DNA of 35,964 bases from an uncultured Succinatimonas sp. (GTDB lineage: Bacteria; Pseudomonadota; Gammaproteobacteria; Enterobacterales; Succinivibrionaceae): positions 1 to 35,964 of the forward strand of contig ONFP01000015.1 of the NCBI GenBank assembly GCA_900317105.1, written 5' to 3'. The notes beneath the pieces were generated by a model, which saw nothing but the letters and a program-made list of their open reading frames with translations, had not been told where the DNA came from and did no database searches. Shown here piece after piece: positions 32,433 to 35,964 of this stretch (the stretch's first letter is position 1; every line of letters begins with the position of its first letter). Position numbers and translations under genes: made by a program.

Positions 32433-32918
32433 TTGCAGAAAACACCTGAGGACCTGATGCGTTTTGCCATGGATATGGCAAAAGAGGCTTACAGTATCGG
32501 AGAGGTTCCTGTAGGCTGTGTCATAGCCGATGCAGATGGAAATGTCATATCTACAGGGTATAACCGCTCTATCACTGACAATGATCCTTCTGCCCATGCC
32601 GAAATGGTGGCAATCCGTAATGCCGGCAGCCTTCTTAAGAATTACAGAATGCCGGGACTGTCTCTGTATGTAACTCTTGAACCATGCTGTATGTGTTCAG
32701 GAGCCATCATTCATGCCAGAATTGCCAGAGTATATTATGGCGCCTCTGATCTGAAAACCGGAGCCTGCGGCAGTGTTTTCAATGTCATGTCAGACCCAAG
32801 ACATAATCACAGCGTGGAATGTATTGGCGGTATCCTTGCTGATGAATGCTCAAAAATGCTCTCTGATTTCTTTAAGGAAAGACGTCAGCAGAAGAAAGCT
32901 GAAGCCACAAAGCTCTGA
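32433..32918 (+). CDS. tadA: tRNA-specific adenosine deaminase TadA
   Basis: Deaminates A34 to inosine in tRNA-Arg(ACG). The zinc-site residues are H55 with E57 as proton shuttle (SAHAEMVAI) and C85/C88 in EPCCMCSGAI. VPVGCVI and GACGSVFNVM are typical of TadA. Length 161 is normal. The start is TTG at 32433 with AGG five bases before it; an in-frame GTG 15 bases upstream is followed by a stop and cannot be used. It lies 23 bases after dgkA, and the next gene has its own -10 (33067-33072). Confidence 0.96.
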   Translation: MQKTPEDLMRFAMDMAKEAYSIGEVPVGCVIADADGNVISTGYNRSITDNDPSAHAEMVAIRNAGSLLKNYRMPGLSLYVTLEPCCMCSGAIIHARIARVYYGASDLKTGACGSVFNVMSDPRHNHSVECIGGILADECSKMLSDFFKERRQQKKAEATKL

Positions 32919-33113
32919 TTTTTCTTTTTCTGTAAGCTCTAATCTCTTATTCCTCTGTATTTTTCCTTAGTTATTAAAAAGATAACAAAGGTAACAAAAG
33001 TCCCTCTCCTTCACCATTAATTCTTAATTACTTGATATAGCGCAAATTTGTTGCAGGCAAAATTAGTATAATTACTTATGTGAAAGTAAGTGACTTATAT
33101 AGGGAGCTAAACT

Positions 33114-34529
33114 GTGAAAACACGCAACAGCATCCGTGCTGAAATAAACGCACTATATAGAAATAAGGTAATTAACTGGCTGAGTGATTCTGTAAAATCA
33201 AAATCAGTTGTTGATCCTGTAAGAATTTATCTAGGTGCTCCTACAAAAGATGAAGATGTTTTATCAAATAAGGATGAATTTTTAGCTTTCTGTGAGGACT
33301 GGCATAAGGAATTAACTGCAGGAAAAGTTGATTTCATTGAAAAGACTTATCCTGAGATTGGTACTATTGAAGTTCCAATTCATCTGGTCTTTGAAAAGAT
33401 TGATCAGATTGCAACCTGGGCAGGTCACCTGGTTGAGTATCATACCGCAGAAATGCGTCTGAACACTCTTCAGCTCAAGCTTCCTGATCTGATTGATTCC
33501 GGGGTTGAGAATATCAATTATCTGACAAGTCTGGATGAAGCAGATTTTATCCGTTTTGTAGATGTCTGCCGCTGGCTGTGTCAGAACCGCAATTCCGGTG
33601 TGCTGATTAGACAGATTCCTGTTCGCGGTGTTGATACCGAATGGTTTGAATCCCATCGTGTACTGATTCTAAACTTCCTGCGTGATTATCTGGATCTGAA
33701 TCCTATGCGTAAGGATGTACTGCAGCTGGGACTGGTTCCTCCAACTCAGCCTATCAGAGCAATTTTCCTTGATAATGTTCTGCGCAGCAAGGTCGGTGGA
33801 TTAAGAGATGTCGGCATCCCTATCCGTGAACTGAGCAAGCTTGATATTAAACCTCGCAAGGTTCTGCTGTTTGATGATCTGGCCACAGCTCTGTCTATTC
33901 CAGATATTCCTGGTGTAGTAATTCTGGTTCTATCCTCAAATATTGCGGATATCTGCAGAATTCCATGGGTTGCAAGATCACAGGTTACTTATATTTCAGG
34001 TATTGAAATGCGTTCATTTGCGGTTATAAACAACATTCGTGTTTATATTCCAAATGCCGTAAGTCTTACTTTAAATAAGGAAGTCTTTGATTCTAACAAG
34101 GATCTGTGGTCATTTGACGATATTGAGATTCAGGAACTCAATTCATCAATGGCTCTTACTGTTCAGGAATCTATGCTTTATAACATGCTAGCTGCCGGTG
34201 TATTCGGCAAGAGAGCAAGAATTCCTCAGGAAAGAATGCCTCTGCAGCAGATTTTTGATCTTCTTGAAATCAATTATGATTCTGTAGAAGAGGAAAAGCC
34301 TTCTGTCCCAGAGAGAACCTCAAAGGTTGATCTGGAGTCTCTGGAGAAGAGCATCGTTAAATCTTCCTCTGTAGATGAGAAGCCTGCAGAGCCTCCTGTA
34401 GAGAAGGTAGAAGAGGAGAACGATCCTTTCAATAACAGTATATTAGGTGAGGACAATTCTACTGATGTGGTTGAGTCAACTGCTTCGTTGCCTTCAGCAT
34501 TACAGAATGATCCTAACGATAGCAAATAA
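33114..34529 (+). CDS. JetD-like protein (DUF3322 + DUF2220), orphan, altered TOPRIM acidic residues
   Basis: A 471-residue cytosolic protein with the two-domain layout of Wadjet JetD. DUF3322 ends in the hallmark IRQIPVRGVDTEWFESHR (165-182), equal to the 'LPVPGVDTKFIE-H' of JetD. DUF2220 begins around 235 with VLLFDDLATALSIPDIPG, then GVVILVLSSN and YISGIEMRSFAVINNIR (293-309). In JetD the TOPRIM site uses Glu of an 'EN' pair and a DID of 'WGDIDTHG'; here they align with DD (254-255) and GIE (296-298), and the RLEQERI segment is RIPQERM (369-375). Cleavage activity is therefore doubtful. The last 80 or so residues are acidic and low-complexity. No JetA, JetB or JetC is in the window. The start is GTG with AGGGAG seven bases upstream. 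It lies between tadA and yciO. Confidence 0.78.
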   Translation: MKTRNSIRAEINALYRNKVINWLSDSVKSKSVVDPVRIYLGAPTKDEDVLSNKDEFLAFCEDWHKELTAGKVDFIEKTYPEIGTIEVPIHLVFEKIDQIATWAGHLVEYHTAEMRLNTLQLKLPDLIDSGVENINYLTSLDEADFIRFVDVCRWLCQNRNSGVLIRQIPVRGVDTEWFESHRVLILNFLRDYLDLNPMRKDVLQLGLVPPTQPIRAIFLDNVLRSKVGGLRDVGIPIRELSKLDIKPRKVLLFDDLATALSIPDIPGVVILVLSSNIADICRIPWVARSQVTYISGIEMRSFAVINNIRVYIPNAVSLTLNKEVFDSNKDLWSFDDIEIQELNSSMALTVQESMLYNMLAAGVFGKRARIPQERMPLQQIFDLLEINYDSVEEEKPSVPERTSKVDLESLEKSIVKSSSVDEKPAEPPVEKVEEENDPFNNSILGEDNSTDVVESTASLPSALQNDPNDSK

Positions 34530-34560
34530 AAATGTGTTAAAATACTGATATATATGCAAG

Positions 34561-34597
34561 AGATGAATTCTCTTTATGAAGGAGATTTCATCTTTTG
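34561..34597 (+). terminator. Terminator of the JetD-like gene
   Basis: Stem AGATGAA-TCTC with GAGA-TTCATCT (34561-34572 and 34582-34593, one mismatch) is followed by TTTGTTG, 32 bases after the stop. Confidence 0.65.
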
Positions 34598-34770
34598 TTG
34601 TGAATAAAGAGTATTTTTTTATCTCAATATAATAAAAACATAATAATTTATCAGCGATGAGAGTATGTTGTTCATTGATGAACCTTTGGTTCTCAATGGG
34701 TTTGATATTGCCTTGTGGCGTATTGAATATGACAGCTGTTTCTCATTGATTTGATACAAGGGGAAAAAGT

Positions 34771-35394
34771 ATGTCTGCGCAGTTTTTAAGTATTCATCCT
34801 GATAACCCTCAGGTAAGATTTGTAAAGCAGATTTGTCAGATTCTAAGAGACGGTGGTGTTGCTGTTCTACCAACTGATTCAGCTTATGCCTTATGCTGTA
34901 TGCTTGAGCAGAAGGCTGCAATGGAGAGAATCTCCAGAATCAGACAGGTGGACAAGTATCATAATTTCACTCTTTTGTGCAGAGATTTAAGTGAAATCTC
35001 CACCTATGCAAAGGTTGACAATACTGTTTTCAGACTGCTCAAGAACAATACCCCTGGAGCATATACCTTCATTCTTCCTGCAACCAAAGAGGTTCCAAGA
35101 AGACTGATGAATGAAAAAAAGAAAACTATTGGCATCAGAGTTCCTGATAACGCTATTTTAAGCGCTATTCTGGATGAACTTGATCAGCCGCTAATGAGCA
35201 GTACCCTGATTCTGCCTGACAGAGAGCTTGCAGAGTCAGATCCTGTAACTATAAATGATGAAATCGGTTCAATAACCGATCTTATTGTAGACGGTGGTGT
35301 TCTGGCCCCTAATCCAACCACCGTGGTGGTTTTTGAAGATAGTGTGCCAATAATTAAGCGATACGGTGCAGGTGATACCGCTCCGTTTGAATGA
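34771..35394 (+). CDS. yciO: YciO family protein (Sua5/YciO/YrdC fold)
   Basis: A 207-residue relative of TsaC/Sua5, which make threonylcarbamoyl-AMP for t6A tRNA; YciO itself has the fold but its own role is not settled. The match to E. coli YciO is strong along the whole length: SIHPDNPQ at the start, GVAVLPTDSAYAL (nucleotide/threonine site), RQVDKYHNFTLLCRDLSE, NNTPGAYTFILPATKEVPRRL and KKTIGIRVPDN. It has a good AAGGGG Shine-Dalgarno. A small membrane-protein gene follows after 18 bases. In E. coli yciO neighbours yciV (rnm); here rnm is 5 kb upstream, so the old neighbourhood is partly kept. Confidence 0.94.
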   Translation: MSAQFLSIHPDNPQVRFVKQICQILRDGGVAVLPTDSAYALCCMLEQKAAMERISRIRQVDKYHNFTLLCRDLSEISTYAKVDNTVFRLLKNNTPGAYTFILPATKEVPRRLMNEKKKTIGIRVPDNAILSAILDELDQPLMSSTLILPDRELAESDPVTINDEIGSITDLIVDGGVLAPNPTTVVVFEDSVPIIKRYGAGDTAPFE

Positions 35395-35412
35395 CATAAA
35401 TAGGAGTCCGTT

Positions 35413-35856
35413 TTGAAATACAGTCACAATACAATACAGTTCGTCAAGCTGTACATGATTCTGTTAATCCTCACTAGCTGTCTTGGCATCTGGCTTTATC
35501 CTAAACAATACGCGACTCCTTCAGCATCCTACATTAATGATTACGATACCCGCAGAATTGAGATTCATCGTAATATCGTCAAAAGTAAAATTTCCCGTGA
35601 GATGGAAGCTCGGGTTAAGAATTCAATTCAAAATTCTCTATCTGAGAAACAGTCTATTCAGGAAAGAGAGCGTATATTTTCGCTCAATCAGGAATTTGCC
35701 CGCAAGCGTGGTGAAGAAATCATCAGAGAAAGGTCAACACAGGGAAAGGCATCAGATGGAACTGTTTCACGTGATTCCAAGATGAGTGTGGCTCAGAGCC
35801 GTGTATCCTCACTTTCAGAGTGGACCAGAAAGAATATGGTTAAGGATCTGGATTAG
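35413..35856 (+). CDS. Small single-TM protein with charged coiled-coil tail
   Basis: Not recognised. The 147-residue protein has one TM helix at about 12-28 (KLYMILLILTSCLGIWLY) that could also be an uncleaved signal anchor; LTSC resembles a lipobox but lies late in the hydrophobic stretch. Then comes a short linker and a strongly charged helical region (residues about 45-115) rich in Arg, Glu and Gln (RNIVKSKISREMEARVKNSI, then KQSIQERERIF). The C-terminus is serine-rich. The start is TTG with AGGAG six bases upstream, so translation is well supported. It lies 18 bases after yciO and is probably co-transcribed. Confidence 0.68.
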   Translation: MKYSHNTIQFVKLYMILLILTSCLGIWLYPKQYATPSASYINDYDTRRIEIHRNIVKSKISREMEARVKNSIQNSLSEKQSIQERERIFSLNQEFARKRGEEIIRERSTQGKASDGTVSRDSKMSVAQSRVSSLSEWTRKNMVKDLD

Positions 35857-35880
35857 GCTTTTTTCCTTATAAATTATGTT

Positions 35881-35920
35881 GGCTCGAAAACCCACGGTTT
35901 TAACCGTGTGGATGAGAGCC
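35881..35920. other. Long two-part hairpin at the window edge
   Basis: Outer arms GGCTC (35881-35885) and GAGCC (35916-35920) enclose a strong inner stem CACGGTT-TT-AACCGTG (35893-35908) with a bulged T before two further pairs. No T-tract follows, so it is not a standard terminator. The inner palindrome resembles the subterminal hairpins of IS200/IS605-type elements; no transposase is visible inside the window, and the element, if any, would lie beyond the end. Confidence 0.4.
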
Positions 35921-35964
35921 CGTAAAGATATTAAAAGTAAAATTGCAAAATAAAAAGTTGCCAA

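Noticed and set aside
33114-34529. Complete Wadjet defence system
   Set aside because: Only a JetD-like gene is present; flanking genes are tadA and yciO and no JetA, JetB or JetC is in the window.
1-35964. tRNA, rRNA, transposase or prophage genes
   Set aside because: None could be recognised by reading; all long frames are accounted for by the listed genes or their antisense shadows.

Overview
The window reads as chromosomal DNA of an AT-rich gammaproteobacterium, most likely an anaerobic gut or rumen member of the Succinivibrionaceae (inference). Evidence: a core gammaproteobacterial gene set (asnS, slyX, rlmKL-uup, rnm/yciV, yciO, dgkA, tadA, corA, sstT, udk, HU) sits beside genes typical of gut anaerobes. 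The latter are a NifU-like/GGGtGRT pair, a GPH sugar symporter with a GH13 alpha-glucosidase, and AAA-ATPase genes of the AAA_14/DUF4143 and AAA-ATPase_like/PDDEXK_9 kinds. I see no rRNA or tRNA gene, transposase, prophage or CRISPR array.

Layout. 1-392: 3' end of an AAA-ATPase-like gene that stops before its usual nuclease domain. 508-4012 (minus): two transcription units, [lipoprotein - membrane protein - asnS] and [slyX - lipoprotein]. 4078-6545: a Nudix hydrolase, CorA with a structured leader, and a GntR/FCD regulator. 6825-9968: a very long PiT-type phosphate transporter with a cytoplasmic tail, then MntP. 10201-14025 (minus): udk with a CNT nucleoside transporter, HU, and SstT. 14455-16169: the NifU-like/GGGtGRT operon behind a 0.4 kb AT-rich control region. 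16285-18728: an accessory patch with an orphan ORF, an array of 33-bp repeats, an AAA_14/DUF4143 ATPase and a structured downstream region. 18846-22847 (minus): an alpha-glucoside operon of GH13 enzyme, GPH symporter and AraC regulator. 23172-29652 (plus): an anion permease, then rlmKL-uup-rnm. 29754-31694 (minus): a two-TM sensor-like protein with a degenerate SpoIIE/PP2C domain. 32035-35856 (plus): dgkA, tadA, a JetD-like (DUF3322/DUF2220) orphan, yciO and a small membrane protein. A long hairpin lies at the window edge.

How the genes work together. Uridine uptake and phosphorylation are joined in udk-CNT. Alpha-glucoside import, hydrolysis and regulation form one unit. rlmKL-uup-rnm is a ribosome/RNA maturation cluster. 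The least understood items, and the best candidates for new biology, are the JetD-like protein with altered TOPRIM acidic residues and no JetABC nearby, the NifU-like/GGGtGRT pair, the repeat array whose reading frame overlaps the start of the DUF4143 ATPase, and the probable pseudophosphatase sensor.
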